This document shows positions 42,479-51,112 of a stretch of 64,000 bases of DNA, piece by piece. Position numbers and translations under genes: made by a program. Within the stretch, counting starts at the first letter, position 1. Every line of letters starts with the position of its first letter. The stretch spans positions 1 through 64,000 of the forward strand of contig SDWH01000014.1 of assembly GCA_019550975.1 (NCBI GenBank). Reading direction: 5' to 3'. Origin of the DNA: Bacteroidales bacterium SW299 (GTDB lineage: Bacteria; Bacteroidota; Bacteroidia; Bacteroidales; Bacteroidaceae). A model generated the notes under the pieces. The model was not told the origin of the DNA and made no database searches. It was given only the letters and a program-made list of their open reading frames with translations.

Positions 42479-45448
42479 TTAAAAATTGAGTCCCAGATTC
42501 AATGAATAAGTCCTTGGGCGCGGATAGAACGAGTTGTCCATTCCGTTGGGCACTTCCGGGTCTACGCCGCTGTATTTGGTAATGCAGAACACATTCTGGA
42601 TCATTGCGCTGACATTAAGGCTGCATCCTTTGAATATTTCTCCGAAGTTATATCCCAAAGTCAGGTTGTCCATTTTCAGGAACGAAGCGTTTTCTACATA
42701 ATAGTCCGACAAATACTGGCGTGTCTGGAATCCCGTTTCAAGATAACTTGTCGAGAGGTTGTTCAGCTGGTAGCTGTTGTAGCTCATTGTTTCAAACGCT
42801 CCCGTGTTCATAGCCATGCCGTTGTATACGTAGTTGCCGATATTGGCGCGGAAGCTCATGCCCAGATTCCACTGTTTCCAGCGGAGCGAAGTGCTGAGTC
42901 CCATGATATAGTCGGGAGCCGGCGAATGGTAGCGGTATAAGTCGTCCGAATTAATCGTGCCGTCATTGTTGAGGTCGGCATACGCGCCTTCAATTGGCTT
43001 TCCGGTTTTTTCGTCATAGAGCTGCTTGTAGACGTAGAACATGTAAGGTTCGTAACCTTCGGTTAATGTCTGGAACTGGTAGCCGTCGATAGAAGGTCCT
43101 ACCGGTGTATTGGTTGCTTCGCCGCCCTGTACAAGCGAGAGGTTCTTTACTTTCATTTTCTGCCAGGTCATGTTGAAGCTGATGTCCCAGATCAGGTCAT
43201 CGGTCTGTATGGGAGTAGCGTTCAAGGAGAATTCGATACCTTGGCTATCCACATTTCCTACGTTGGTGGTAATGGTTTTGTTGAAGGTAGATCCTGCGGC
43301 CGCGGGAACTGTGGCGATCAGATCTTTTGTCTGGCGGGTATAATAATCGAAGCTACCGGTCAGACGGTCATCCAGAAATCCGAAATCAAATCCGACATTC
43401 CATGAAGTAGTCGTTTCCCATTTCAAGTCTGAAACGTATGCTTCCGGACGGTAAGTGTAGACAGGTGTTCCGCCTACTATTCCCTGCGCTCCGTCCTGGC
43501 TCAGCGTATAGAGCGGAAGATAGTTGTAGTTCCCGATTCCGTCTTGCTGTCCGGTGACACCGTAGCTGGCACGGAGCTTCAGGTTGCTCAGAACTTTCTG
43601 GTCTTTCATGAACTCCTCTTCGGTCAATCTCCATCCCAGGGCGACAGAGGGGAAAGTACCCCAACGTTGGTCGGGTGCGAAACGGGAAGTGGCATCACGG
43701 CGCACGGTAGCGGTCAGCATATAGCGCGAGCCGTATGAATAGTTGATACGTCCGTAGTACGAAAGCAGGACATGACGGTAATCCGTAGCTCTGTAAGTGG
43801 TCTGAACATCTCCTGCCGCATTCATGGATGCCGTGGCAGGAGAGCTTGACTTCCAGTATTGGTAATCGTATCCTGCCGTAATGTCGAAGCTGCTGTTTAT
43901 CGAGTCGAAGAACTTGTTGTAGTTGGCATAGAGGGTCAGCAGCCGGTTGATGTTTTTCTGTGGCCCGTAAGGATAATAATATCCGCCCGTTGTGTAATAT
44001 TGTGCGGCTTCCGGACTGACGTATTCAGAGCCTTTTCCTTCGGCATAGTCGTAGCCCAGTGTGGCGTGAAGCTTCAGTTCGGGAAGAAAATGCACCCGGT
44101 AGTCAATATCGAAGTTCCCGATAAAGCGCACTACCTTGCTGTGTGCGTCGCGCTGTTCCAGCAGTCCGACCGGGTTCACCAGCGCACCGTTTACCGGATT
44201 TCCGTCGCTTCCTATCGCTTCGTTGAACCCTCCGAAGGCATCATTGCCCGAATAGACGGGGATGGTGGGGTTCATGGTGGCTCCTCCCCAAATGGCTGAA
44301 GTGTTGGCAAACTGGTTTTTGTTGAGCGCTCCCTTTGCGTTGAGTGTCAGTTTCAGATGGTCATCGAAGAACGAGGGAGAGAGCGAAACGCTTCCCGTGA
44401 AACGTTCTGCGTTGTCGGTTTTCAGCAGACCGTCCTGGTTGTAGTAGCCGATGGAAACTCGGATGGGCCAGTTGGGAGCGATGCGTCCCGAAAGGCTCAG
44501 GTTGTTGTCGGTTCCGTATGCGTTGTGATAAATCTGGTCGTTCCAGTCGGTGCGTGCTGTTCCGAGTAGAGCTTGCTGGGCTGCAGAACCTTGTGTGTTG
44601 ACTACGTTGATAAACTGGTCGTAGTCGAGCATGTCGGCCAGTTTGGTTCTTGTCTGAATGGAATGGGTCGTGCTGAGCGAAATCTTCAGCTTGTCGGAGT
44701 TTCCTTTCTTGGTAGTGATGATGATGACACCGTTCGACGCGCGCGATCCGTAGATGGCGGTTGATGAAGCATCCTTCAGGATGGTCATGCTTTCGATGTC
44801 ATTCGGATTGATGAGGCTGAGGAAGTTTCCGTCGTTGCCGCTGATTCCTCCTTGTTCCAGGGGAACTCCGTCAAGCACGATGAGCGGGTCGTTGCTGGCA
44901 TTAAGCGAAGCTCCGCCACGCACGCGGATGGTGCTTCCCGATGTAGGAGAACCGCTGTTCGACATAATCTGTACGCCTGAAATTTTTCCGTTGATAAGCT
45001 GTTCGGGCGAACTGACAAGTCCTGTATTGAAGTCTTCGCTCGATACGTTGGTTACGGCACCGGTGAGGTCGCTTTTCCGTTGCGTTCCGTAGCCAATAAC
45101 CACAACGTCGCTCAGCACCTGGCTGTCGGGCTGCAGCTGCACGTTCAATACGTTGCCTTTGATGGCAATTGTTTGCGAGGCATAGCCGATATAAGAGAAC
45201 TGCAGTTCTTTCGCTCCGTCGGGTACGGTGAGCGAATAATTTCCGTCGAAGTCTGTAATGGTTCCTACGGCTGTTCCTGCTACAAGTACGTTTACGCCGA
45301 TAAGCGGCTCGTTGGTGTCATCGGTTACTTTGCCTGTAATCGTTCTGCCTCCCGACTGGGCGAAGGCGGCTGACACGCAGACCTGCCAGAGGATGCAGAA
45401 AAGCAGGAGCATCTTGGCTTTGGTCACGGTTAAAAGGTTTGTTTTCAT
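42479..45448 (-). CDS. susC: SusC/RagA family TonB-linked outer-membrane transporter
   Basis: 989 residues. Signal peptide (CILWQVCVSAAFAQ), a CarboxypepD-regulatory-like domain (TGKVTDDTNEPLIGVNVLVAG, about residues 38-120), the plug domain (DVVVIGYGTQRKSDLTGAVT, about residues 122-225, with SGSTIRVRGGASLNASNDPL), and a 22-strand barrel to the last residues LNLGLNF. It imports galacto-oligosaccharides with SusD using TonB energy. It is the first gene of the PUL; a TACTTTTG box lies 70 bases upstream. No sensor or sigma factor precedes it. Confidence 0.97.
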   Translation of the reverse strand: MKTNLLTVTKAKMLLLFCILWQVCVSAAFAQSGGRTITGKVTDDTNEPLIGVNVLVAGTAVGTITDFDGNYSLTVPDGAKELQFSYIGYASQTIAIKGNVLNVQLQPDSQVLSDVVVIGYGTQRKSDLTGAVTNVSSEDFNTGLVSSPEQLINGKISGVQIMSNSGSPTSGSTIRVRGGASLNASNDPLIVLDGVPLEQGGISGNDGNFLSLINPNDIESMTILKDASSTAIYGSRASNGVIIITTKKGNSDKLKISLSTTHSIQTRTKLADMLDYDQFINVVNTQGSAAQQALLGTARTDWNDQIYHNAYGTDNNLSLSGRIAPNWPIRVSIGYYNQDGLLKTDNAERFTGSVSLSPSFFDDHLKLTLNAKGALNKNQFANTSAIWGGATMNPTIPVYSGNDAFGGFNEAIGSDGNPVNGALVNPVGLLEQRDAHSKVVRFIGNFDIDYRVHFLPELKLHATLGYDYAEGKGSEYVSPEAAQYYTTGGYYYPYGPQKNINRLLTLYANYNKFFDSINSSFDITAGYDYQYWKSSSPATASMNAAGDVQTTYRATDYRHVLLSYYGRINYSYGSRYMLTATVRRDATSRFAPDQRWGTFPSVALGWRLTEEEFMKDQKVLSNLKLRASYGVTGQQDGIGNYNYLPLYTLSQDGAQGIVGGTPVYTYRPEAYVSDLKWETTTSWNVGFDFGFLDDRLTGSFDYYTRQTKDLIATVPAAAGSTFNKTITTNVGNVDSQGIEFSLNATPIQTDDLIWDISFNMTWQKMKVKNLSLVQGGEATNTPVGPSIDGYQFQTLTEGYEPYMFYVYKQLYDEKTGKPIEGAYADLNNDGTINSDDLYRYHSPAPDYIMGLSTSLRWKQWNLGMSFRANIGNYVYNGMAMNTGAFETMSYNSYQLNNLSTSYLETGFQTRQYLSDYYVENASFLKMDNLTLGYNFGEIFKGCSLNVSAMIQNVFCITKYSGVDPEVPNGMDNSFYPRPRTYSLNLGLNF

Positions 45449-45518
45449 AAAGCGGTAATTAGATTAAATTTTGGTTTAATGTTTTCCATCAGAATTTCAG
45501 GTCCTTGAAACTCAAGTA

Positions 45519-45526
45519 CAAAAGTA
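45519..45526 (-). promoter_or_regulatory. -7 box of the galactan PUL
   Basis: TACTTTTG on the minus strand, 70 bases upstream of the SusC ATG. No -33 TTTG at the usual spacing (nearest at 45551, 24 bases), as expected for a promoter that depends on an activator. Confidence 0.55.
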
Positions 45527-45661
45527 GAGAATGGAAATATGGAACAACGACAAATATTGGACATATCAAGACAATTTTTGGACAAAAGCCTGTGGAGGGT
45601 GTCCGAAAGGCTTTTCGGGCTTGTGCAGCTTGGTCTGATTTGTGTGCAGGGAAGGTTCAAG

Positions 45662-45745
45662 GTCTTTAGTCTAGAGATATGCATCTCCTGTCTGAGGATA
45701 TGTATCTTTAGTCTGAAGATTTATATCTCCAGTCTGAAGATAAAG
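45662..45745. repeat. 21-bp palindromic repeat array 3 (four units)
   Basis: Units at 45662, 45683, 45704 and 45725; examples are ATCTCCTGTCTGAGGAT and ATCTCCAGTCTGAAGAT. The 21-bp period makes every frame repeat seven residues, which explains apparent small reading frames here. This copy lies between divergently transcribed susC and metK, upstream of both promoters. Confidence 0.92.
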
Positions 45746-45831
45746 ATTGGTTTGCGGTGCCCGGCTTTTGCCTTCCTGTGTCTGCTATGTTAAAAATAGA
45801 GTAAGGCTGCATTTATTCCGATAATAAATTC

Positions 45832-45839
45832 TATCTTTG
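45832..45839 (+). promoter_or_regulatory. -7 box of metK
   Basis: TATCTTTG; expected start near 45846, a few bases before the SAM-II-like element. Confidence 0.65.
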
Positions 45840-45854
45840 CAGGCGAAATAAAAA

Positions 45855-45915
45855 AAGTGGAAAGATTTGAGTAGCTTGCAACCACGGAAAAAAATGCTAA
45901 AACACAGACTTGTTT
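45855..45915 (+). promoter_or_regulatory. probable SAM-II riboswitch in the metK leader
   Basis: It starts just after the predicted transcript start. P1 is GTGG (45857-45860) with CCAC (45882-45885); inside are the SAM-II-like GATTTGA and GCTTGCAA; downstream is the conserved AAAATGCTAAAAC (45891-45903), and ACTT near 45908 can pair back to GAGT in the loop as an H-type pseudoknot. Family match is by recall of the consensus, not by alignment. A location before S-adenosylmethionine synthetase fits feedback by SAM. It lies 74 bases before the start codon, further than in many SAM-II examples. Confidence 0.65.
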
Positions 45916-45988
45916 CCCCGATGATTACTTTCCTACTCTGTCCGTACACGGATAAACAAACAATCATTTTTTTAATTTATTCAGTAAA

Positions 45989-47284
45989 ATGGGATACTTA
46001 TTCACATCCGAATCGGTGTCTGAAGGACACCCCGACAAAGTGGCCGATCAAATATCGGACGCTGTGCTTGACAAACTGCTGGCGTATGACCCCAGTTCGA
46101 AAGTAGCTTGCGAAACTCTGGTGACTACCGGACAGGTGGTACTGGCGGGAGAAGTGAAAACCAAGGCGTATATCGATTTGCAGCGTGTGGCGCGCGAAGT
46201 GATCAATAGAATCGGATATACCAAGAGTGACTACATGTTTGAAGGAAATTCGTGCGGCGTGCTTTCTGCCATCCACGAGCAAAGCCCCGACATCAACCGA
46301 GGCGTGGAACGCGAAGACCCGATGAATCAGGGAGCCGGCGACCAGGGCATGATGTTTGGCTATGCCACCAACGAAACGGAAAACTACATGCCGCTTTCGC
46401 TCGATCTTGCGCACAAGCTGCTGATGGTGCTGGCTGAAATCCGCCGCGAAGGAAAGTATATGACTTATCTCCGTCCGGACTCGAAGAGCCAGGTTACCAT
46501 CGAATACGATGATGACCGCCGTCCGGTGCGCATCGATACCATTGTGGTTTCTACTCAGCACGATGAATTTATCCGTCCTGCCGACGAATCTGCAGAAGCG
46601 CAGCTGAAGGCAGACGAGGAGATGCTTGAACAGATCCGCAAGGATGTGATCGAAGTGCTGATGCCTCGCGTGGTAGCTGAAATCCATAATCCGGAAGTGT
46701 TGAAGCTCTTTAACGACAAAATCAAATATTATGTCAACCCGACCGGAAAATTCGTTATCGGCGGCCCGCACGGAGATACGGGTCTTACGGGACGTAAAAT
46801 CATCGTAGACACATACGGGGGTGCCGGCGCGCACGGCGGAGGAGCTTTCTCGGGGAAAGACCCCAGCAAGGTTGACCGCAGCGCGGCATACGCGGCGCGT
46901 CATATCGCGAAGAATCTGGTGGCCGCCGGTGTAGCCGACGAAGTGCTTGTGCAGGTTTCATACGCTATCGGCGTGGCACGGCCCATCAATATCTTTGTAA
47001 ATACTTACGGCCGCAGCCATGTGTCTATGAGCGACGGAGAGATAGCAAAGAAGGTGGACGAACTGTTTGACATGCGTCCGCGTGCCATTGAAGAGCGTCT
47101 GAAATTGCGCTATCCGATTTATAGCGAAACCGCGGCTTACGGACATATGGGACGTGAACCGAAAATGGTGACCAAGCATTTTGAATCGGCTTACGAAGGC
47201 AACAAGGATATCGAAGTGGAGCTCTTCACTTGGGAAAAGCTTGATTATGTGGACAAAGTGAAGGAAGCATTCGGGCTGAAATAA
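45989..47284 (+). CDS. metK: S-adenosylmethionine synthetase
   Basis: 431 residues; makes SAM from methionine and ATP. The motifs are complete: [20 protein letters not shown] (residues about 8-27), [17 protein letters not shown], and [20 protein letters not shown] (about 286-305). It is about 45 residues longer than the E. coli enzyme, mainly in insertions such as [19 protein letters not shown], as common in Bacteroidetes. Preceded by its own promoter and a SAM-II-like element. Confidence 0.98.
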   Translation: MGYLFTSESVSEGHPDKVADQISDAVLDKLLAYDPSSKVACETLVTTGQVVLAGEVKTKAYIDLQRVAREVINRIGYTKSDYMFEGNSCGVLSAIHEQSPDINRGVEREDPMNQGAGDQGMMFGYATNETENYMPLSLDLAHKLLMVLAEIRREGKYMTYLRPDSKSQVTIEYDDDRRPVRIDTIVVSTQHDEFIRPADESAEAQLKADEEMLEQIRKDVIEVLMPRVVAEIHNPEVLKLFNDKIKYYVNPTGKFVIGGPHGDTGLTGRKIIVDTYGGAGAHGGGAFSGKDPSKVDRSAAYAARHIAKNLVAAGVADEVLVQVSYAIGVARPINIFVNTYGRSHVSMSDGEIAKKVDELFDMRPRAIEERLKLRYPIYSETAAYGHMGREPKMVTKHFESAYEGNKDIEVELFTWEKLDYVDKVKEAFGLK

Positions 47285-47303
47285 GAAAGGGCTCCCCAAA
47301 GGA

Positions 47304-47442
47304 TGTGTCAAAACGGAAAATGACAGTCAAAAATCAAGGTCATTCTGGCATAGCGGAGAATCTCGTGTAAATCATTTGTCTTTTCGAGATCCTTCACTGC
47401 ATTCAGGATGACGAAATGAAGGCTGGTTTTCGTTTTGACACA
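47304..47442. mobile_element. MITE-like element with terminal inverted repeats
   Basis: TGTGTCAAAACGGAAAA (47304-47320) is nearly complementary to TTTTCGTTTTGACACA (47427-47442), one extra G. The 139-bp interior has no gene and contains GGATCC-free sequence resembling the widespread GAGATCCTTC..CAGGATGACGAAATG repeat (47385-47417). It lies between metK and the LOG-family gene. Confidence 0.7.
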
Positions 47443-47510
47443 GCCTCTTGAATAAATGGTCATAATCTTCCTCTAGGAGGGGGTTGGTTAGACTTTAAAC
47501 CACAATTCCT

Positions 47511-48098
47511 ATGAATGAAATCAAGAACGTATGCGTTTATTGCGCTTCGAGCACGCAGGTTGCGCCTGTCTATTTCGATGCCGCTTCCAGACTGGGGGAG
47601 ATTCTTGCTTCTCAAGGCATCAACCTGATTAACGGGGCGGGATGCCAGGGGCTGATGCGCAGCGTGTCAGACGCAGTGTTGGCCGGAGGGGGAACCGTGA
47701 CGGGAGTTATTCCCCGGTTCATGGTAGAACGCGGATGGCACCACAGCGGGCTTACCCGGCTTGTACAGACAGAAACCATGCACGAGCGCAAGCAGCTGAT
47801 GATTGACATGGCCGACGGCATCATAGCCTTGCCGGGCGGATGCGGTACGCTGGAGGAGCTGCTTGAGGCAATTACATGGAAACAGCTCGGGCTGCACCCG
47901 AAGCCTATCGTTGTGCTCAACACCAATCGTTTTTACGACCCCTTGCTTGAACTTCTGAGGCAGGCCGCTGATCAGAAATTCATGCGCGAGCAGCACATGA
48001 ATCTTTGGCAGATGGCTTATACTCCCGAAGAAGCGGTAGATTTATTGTATACAATACCTTATTGGAGCAAAGAAATTTGTAAATTTGCGGCAATATGA
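47511..48098 (+). CDS. LOG family / TIGR00730 Rossmann-fold protein
   Basis: 195 residues. It has the nucleotide-phosphoribohydrolase features: NVCVYCASSTQVAP, the INGAGCQGLMRSVSDAVLAG glycine motif, RKQLMIDMADGIIALPGGCG and the PGGxGTxEE-type site, followed by EELLEAITWKQLGLHPKP. Such enzymes cleave AMP-like cytokinin riboside monophosphates; the substrate in gut bacteria is not known. The DUF4271 gene overlaps by 4 bases. Confidence 0.93.
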   Translation: MNEIKNVCVYCASSTQVAPVYFDAASRLGEILASQGINLINGAGCQGLMRSVSDAVLAGGGTVTGVIPRFMVERGWHHSGLTRLVQTETMHERKQLMIDMADGIIALPGGCGTLEELLEAITWKQLGLHPKPIVVLNTNRFYDPLLELLRQAADQKFMREQHMNLWQMAYTPEEAVDLLYTIPYWSKEICKFAAI

Positions 48099-48904
48099 AT
48101 GAATATTGCCATACAGGTTTTTCACAGGTCAGGGTGCTTTATCAGCAGCATAAGGCAGAAACAGACAGCGCGTTGGTCCGGAGCATGGAAGCGAAGGACG
48201 CTTCGGGGATGCAGGGCGAGCCTTTGCCCTATTCGCTTTATGCCGACTGGTCTGTAACCTGTGTGATATTCTGCTGCTTCTTTTTGATCTTTTATGCCAT
48301 AAGGAACGGAAAGAAATACCTGTACCAGCATTTTAAGGGCTTTTTCAAGCAGAAAGACCGCGCCAGTCTGTTTGATGATGATTCCGGCTACAATTTCAGA
48401 TATGCGCTGGCTTTGTCGACTTCATGCTGTGTGCTGTATGGCCTGTTCCTTTACGGTTATTTCACGGAAACCGCTCCTTCCCTCCTGCATGTCATGCCTC
48501 ATATTCTTCTGCTGGGCATTTATATAGCCAGCGTTCTTTTGCTTGTCTGCATCAAGTGGGGGGCTTATCTTTTTGTCAACTGGGTCTTCTTCGAAAAAGA
48601 GCAGAACGCGCGCTGGATAACCTCTTATTTCGACCTTTTGGGGGGCTGCGGACTCATGCTTTTCCCGGTTTCTCTGCTGGCTGTTTATTTCGGTCTGTCT
48701 GCCGGATTTTCGTGCGGCATAGTTCTTTTTATATTAATTTGTGGCAAAATATTGTTATTTTATAAGTGCATTAGGAACTTTTTCAGCCGATTTTATGGCA
48801 TTTTACATTTAATTCTGTACTTTTGTGCCCTCGAAATAGGACCTCTTCTTTTTCTTTGGAAAGGATTGGCGTATATAAACAACTTATTAATTCTAAATTT
48901 TTAG
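48095..48904 (+). CDS. DUF4271 multi-pass membrane protein
   Basis: 269 residues with about six membrane helices, the first near residue 50 (VTCVIFCCFFLIFYAI) and the others between 100 and 260. The Bacteroidetes DUF4271 family is usually next to hemD, as here. It may support a step in envelope or haem metabolism; no activity is known. Overlaps the upstream gene by 4 bases and stops 4 bases before the hemD start. Confidence 0.85.
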   Translation: MNEYCHTGFSQVRVLYQQHKAETDSALVRSMEAKDASGMQGEPLPYSLYADWSVTCVIFCCFFLIFYAIRNGKKYLYQHFKGFFKQKDRASLFDDDSGYNFRYALALSTSCCVLYGLFLYGYFTETAPSLLHVMPHILLLGIYIASVLLLVCIKWGAYLFVNWVFFEKEQNARWITSYFDLLGGCGLMLFPVSLLAVYFGLSAGFSCGIVLFILICGKILLFYKCIRNFFSRFYGILHLILYFCALEIGPLLFLWKGLAYINNLLILNF

Positions 48905-48908
48905 AACA

Positions 48909-49655
48909 TTGAAGATAAAGAAAGTACTGGTTTCTCAGCCTAAACCGACGTCAGAAAAGTCACCGTATTATGACATCGCTGAGAAGTACGGAGTGAAGAT
49001 AGATTTTCGCCCGTTCATAAAGGTAGAGAGTTTGTCGGCTAAAGAATTTAGACAACAGAAGATTTCTATTTTGGACCACACAGCTGTTGTGTTTACTTCA
49101 CGTCATGCAATAGACCATTTCTTTAGTCTTTGTACAGAGTTGCGTGTGACCATTCCTGAAACGATGAAATATTTCTGTACGTCAGAAACAATTGCACTTT
49201 ATATCCAGAAGTATGTGCAGTATCGCAAGCGCAAGGTGTTTTTCGGGTCTACAGGCAAGTTTGCCGACCTGGTTCCGCTGATGGTGAAGCACGGTGGAGA
49301 GAAATACCTGATTCCGATGTCCGACGTACATAATGATGAGGTGAAGAACCTGCTCGACAAAAATAAAATCCAGCATACAGAAGCGGTGATGTACCGGACT
49401 GTCAGCAACGACTTCACTCCGGAAGAGGAATTCAACTATGACATGCTGATTTTTTTCAGCCCGGCGGGAATCCAGTCGCTCATGAAGAACTTTCCGAACT
49501 TCGAGCAGAAGGATATCGCTATCGGCAGTTTCGGACCGACAACGGCGAAGGCTGTGAAAGATGCAGGCTTGCGTCTGGATCTGGAAGCTCCGACAAGCGC
49601 CGCTCCTTCCATGCCTGCCGCATTGGATATGTTTATCCGCGAGCATAACAAATAA
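48909..49655 (+). CDS. hemD: uroporphyrinogen-III synthase
   Basis: 248 residues; cyclises hydroxymethylbilane to uroporphyrinogen III. The start is a TTG at 48909 (translated KIKKVLVSQPKPTSEKSPYYD after the initiator), the only plausible one. Family marks are VSQPKPTSEKSPYYDIA, VVFTSRHAIDHFFSL, DMLIFFSPAGIQSLMKNF, SFGPTTAKAVKDAGLRLDLE and APTSAAPSMPAAL. HemD is divergent, so the call rests on these and on context beside DUF4271. The rest of the haem genes are not in the window. Confidence 0.9.
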   Translation: MKIKKVLVSQPKPTSEKSPYYDIAEKYGVKIDFRPFIKVESLSAKEFRQQKISILDHTAVVFTSRHAIDHFFSLCTELRVTIPETMKYFCTSETIALYIQKYVQYRKRKVFFGSTGKFADLVPLMVKHGGEKYLIPMSDVHNDEVKNLLDKNKIQHTEAVMYRTVSNDFTPEEEFNYDMLIFFSPAGIQSLMKNFPNFEQKDIAIGSFGPTTAKAVKDAGLRLDLEAPTSAAPSMPAALDMFIREHNK

Positions 49656-49675
49656 ATAAAAGAATAGCATTTTCG

Positions 49676-49738
49676 CCGCAGAGGCTGCAGAGGCGCACAG
49701 AGCTTTCATCTTTCTGTGAAACTCTGCGGCCTCTGTGG
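49676..49738. repeat. imperfect inverted repeat after hemD
   Basis: CCGCAGAGG (49676-49684) and CTCTGCGGCCTCTGTGG (49722-49738) form a hairpin with GCAGAGGCGCACAGAG in between. It resembles the widespread GCAGAGGACGCAGAG-type dispersed repeat. It may also end transcription of hemD, although there is no T-run. Confidence 0.6.
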
Positions 49739-49752
49739 TGTATTGACAAGAT

Positions 49753-50139
49753 ATGAAAACATATGCGTTGCCAAAGAAAGAACGGCTGAACAGCCGGATA
49801 CTTATCGAAAAGCTCTTTTCCGGAGGGAGCAGATCGCTTCCTGCCTTTCCGCTGCGTATTGTATACATGCAGGTGGAAGGGGAGAATCTTCCTGCGGCAA
49901 GTATTATGGTAAGTGTGCCTAAAAAGCGGTTTAAACGAGCTGTCAAGCGCAACAGGGTGAAAAGGCAAATACGTGAGGCTTATCGTATGCATAAGGATAT
50001 CCTTCTTGACGCGCTGGAAGCGGCCGGACGCAAAGTTGCCGTCGCCTTTATCTGGCTCGACAACGAACTGCATGATTCGTCCGAAGTGGAAGCTAAGGTG
50101 AAAAAACTGTTGCAACTTGTAGCGGAACGCATTTCATGA
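49753..50139 (+). CDS. rnpA: ribonuclease P protein component
   Basis: 128 residues; the basic protein that helps RNase P RNA mature tRNA 5' ends. It begins [20 protein letters not shown] and contains the RNR motif [20 protein letters not shown] (about residues 56-75). Overlaps yidD by 4 bases, a widely conserved pair. Confidence 0.95.
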   Translation: MKTYALPKKERLNSRILIEKLFSGGSRSLPAFPLRIVYMQVEGENLPAASIMVSVPKKRFKRAVKRNRVKRQIREAYRMHKDILLDALEAAGRKVAVAFIWLDNELHDSSEVEAKVKKLLQLVAERIS

Positions 50140-50360
50140 TCCGGAAATTCTTTACTTTTCTGCTTCTGCTTCCCATTTATTTTTACAGGAACTGCATTTC
50201 TCCGTTTACGCCTCCTTCCTGCCGTTTCACTCCGACCTGCTCGCAATATGCTGTTGAGGCGATAAAGAAGCACGGGCCTGTCAAAGGTTTGTATCTGGCC
50301 ATACGCCGCATTCTGCGCTGTCATCCGTGGGGCGGTTCGGGATATGACCCCGTTCCATAA
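50136..50360 (+). CDS. yidD: membrane protein insertion efficiency factor
   Basis: 74 residues, complete: the N-terminal amphipathic/membrane helix [17 protein letters not shown], then the signature [20 protein letters not shown] and [18 protein letters not shown]. Two conserved cysteine pairs are present. It assists YidC-dependent insertion; yidC itself is not in the window. Encoded directly after rnpA. Confidence 0.96.
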   Translation: MIRKFFTFLLLLPIYFYRNCISPFTPPSCRFTPTCSQYAVEAIKKHGPVKGLYLAIRRILRCHPWGGSGYDPVP

Positions 50361-50379
50361 CTTTTTCTTTTCCCCGATT

Positions 50380-51024
50380 ATGTTGCTTGATGTCCATACC
50401 CATCATTTGCCGCCCTTGCCCGAAACGGCGCTATGGAGCTGCTGCATGCAGGACAGGGATCTGCCGGCGTTTGAGCAGGCCCGGTGGATTTCGCCGGGAA
50501 TTCATCCGTGGTATCTTTCTTCCGGTACGCTTGACAGGCAGGCAGAATGGCTGGAGTCGCTTCTTGCCGGCGATGCGCGTGTGCTTGCGGTGGGCGAATC
50601 GGGCCTTGACCGGCTGTGCGGCACTCCTTTTGATGTTCAGCAGGAAGCGTTCAGGATATCTGTTTCCCTTTCCGAGCGTTACCGGATTCCGCTTGTTATC
50701 CATGCGGTGAAGAGTTTCAATGAACTTGTTGCGTGTAAAAAAGAAGCGAATCCTTCCCAGCCCTGGATCATTCATGGATTCCGCGGGAAAAAGGAGCTGG
50801 CCGCAAGTCTGCTCCGTCACGGTTTTTATCTGTCGGTGGGGGATAAGTTCAATGCCGAAGCGGTGAAGATTGTTCCTTCGGGACGTTTGCTGGCGGAAAC
50901 AGACGATAAAGGCTGCAATATCTCAGAGGTAGTGCGTAAATTGGCTGAAGTGCGGGGCGAAACATGTCAGGCATTGCGCACAGTCCTCAGCCTCAATGCT
51001 GCGCATCTCTTTTTTAAGCGATAA
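50380..51024 (+). CDS. TatD family hydrolase
   Basis: 214 residues from the ATG at 50380 (MLLDVHTHHLPPLPETALW); an upstream start at 50344 overlaps yidD and is less likely. A shorter relative of TatD metal-dependent hydrolases. Metal ligands: HTHH near the N-terminus, the E of AVGESGLD (about residue 77), H of LVIHAVKSF, H of WIIHGFRGKK and D of LAETDDKG. The N-terminal half is shortened compared with classical TatD, so substrate (DNA or RNA ends) is not assured. Confidence 0.85.
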   Translation: MLLDVHTHHLPPLPETALWSCCMQDRDLPAFEQARWISPGIHPWYLSSGTLDRQAEWLESLLAGDARVLAVGESGLDRLCGTPFDVQQEAFRISVSLSERYRIPLVIHAVKSFNELVACKKEANPSQPWIIHGFRGKKELAASLLRHGFYLSVGDKFNAEAVKIVPSGRLLAETDDKGCNISEVVRKLAEVRGETCQALRTVLSLNAAHLFFKR

Positions 51025-51050
51025 AAATTGGTTATTCAGATAAAGTGTCG

Positions 51051-51058
51051 TATTTTTG
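51051..51058 (+). promoter_or_regulatory. -7 box of tyrS
   Basis: TATTTTTG, about 55 bases upstream of the tyrS ATG; ATTG or TTGG occurs 19-20 bases further upstream. Confidence 0.5.
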
Positions 51059-51112
51059 CTTCCCACAATATATCTATAAAATCATAATATGTTAAATTAA
51101 GAAACTCATTCG

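Noticed and set aside
45539-45793. Small repetitive peptide (repeats of ISSLKI type)
   Set aside because: It is an artefact of the 21-bp array, which repeats seven codons in any frame; the same occurs at 25061-25345.
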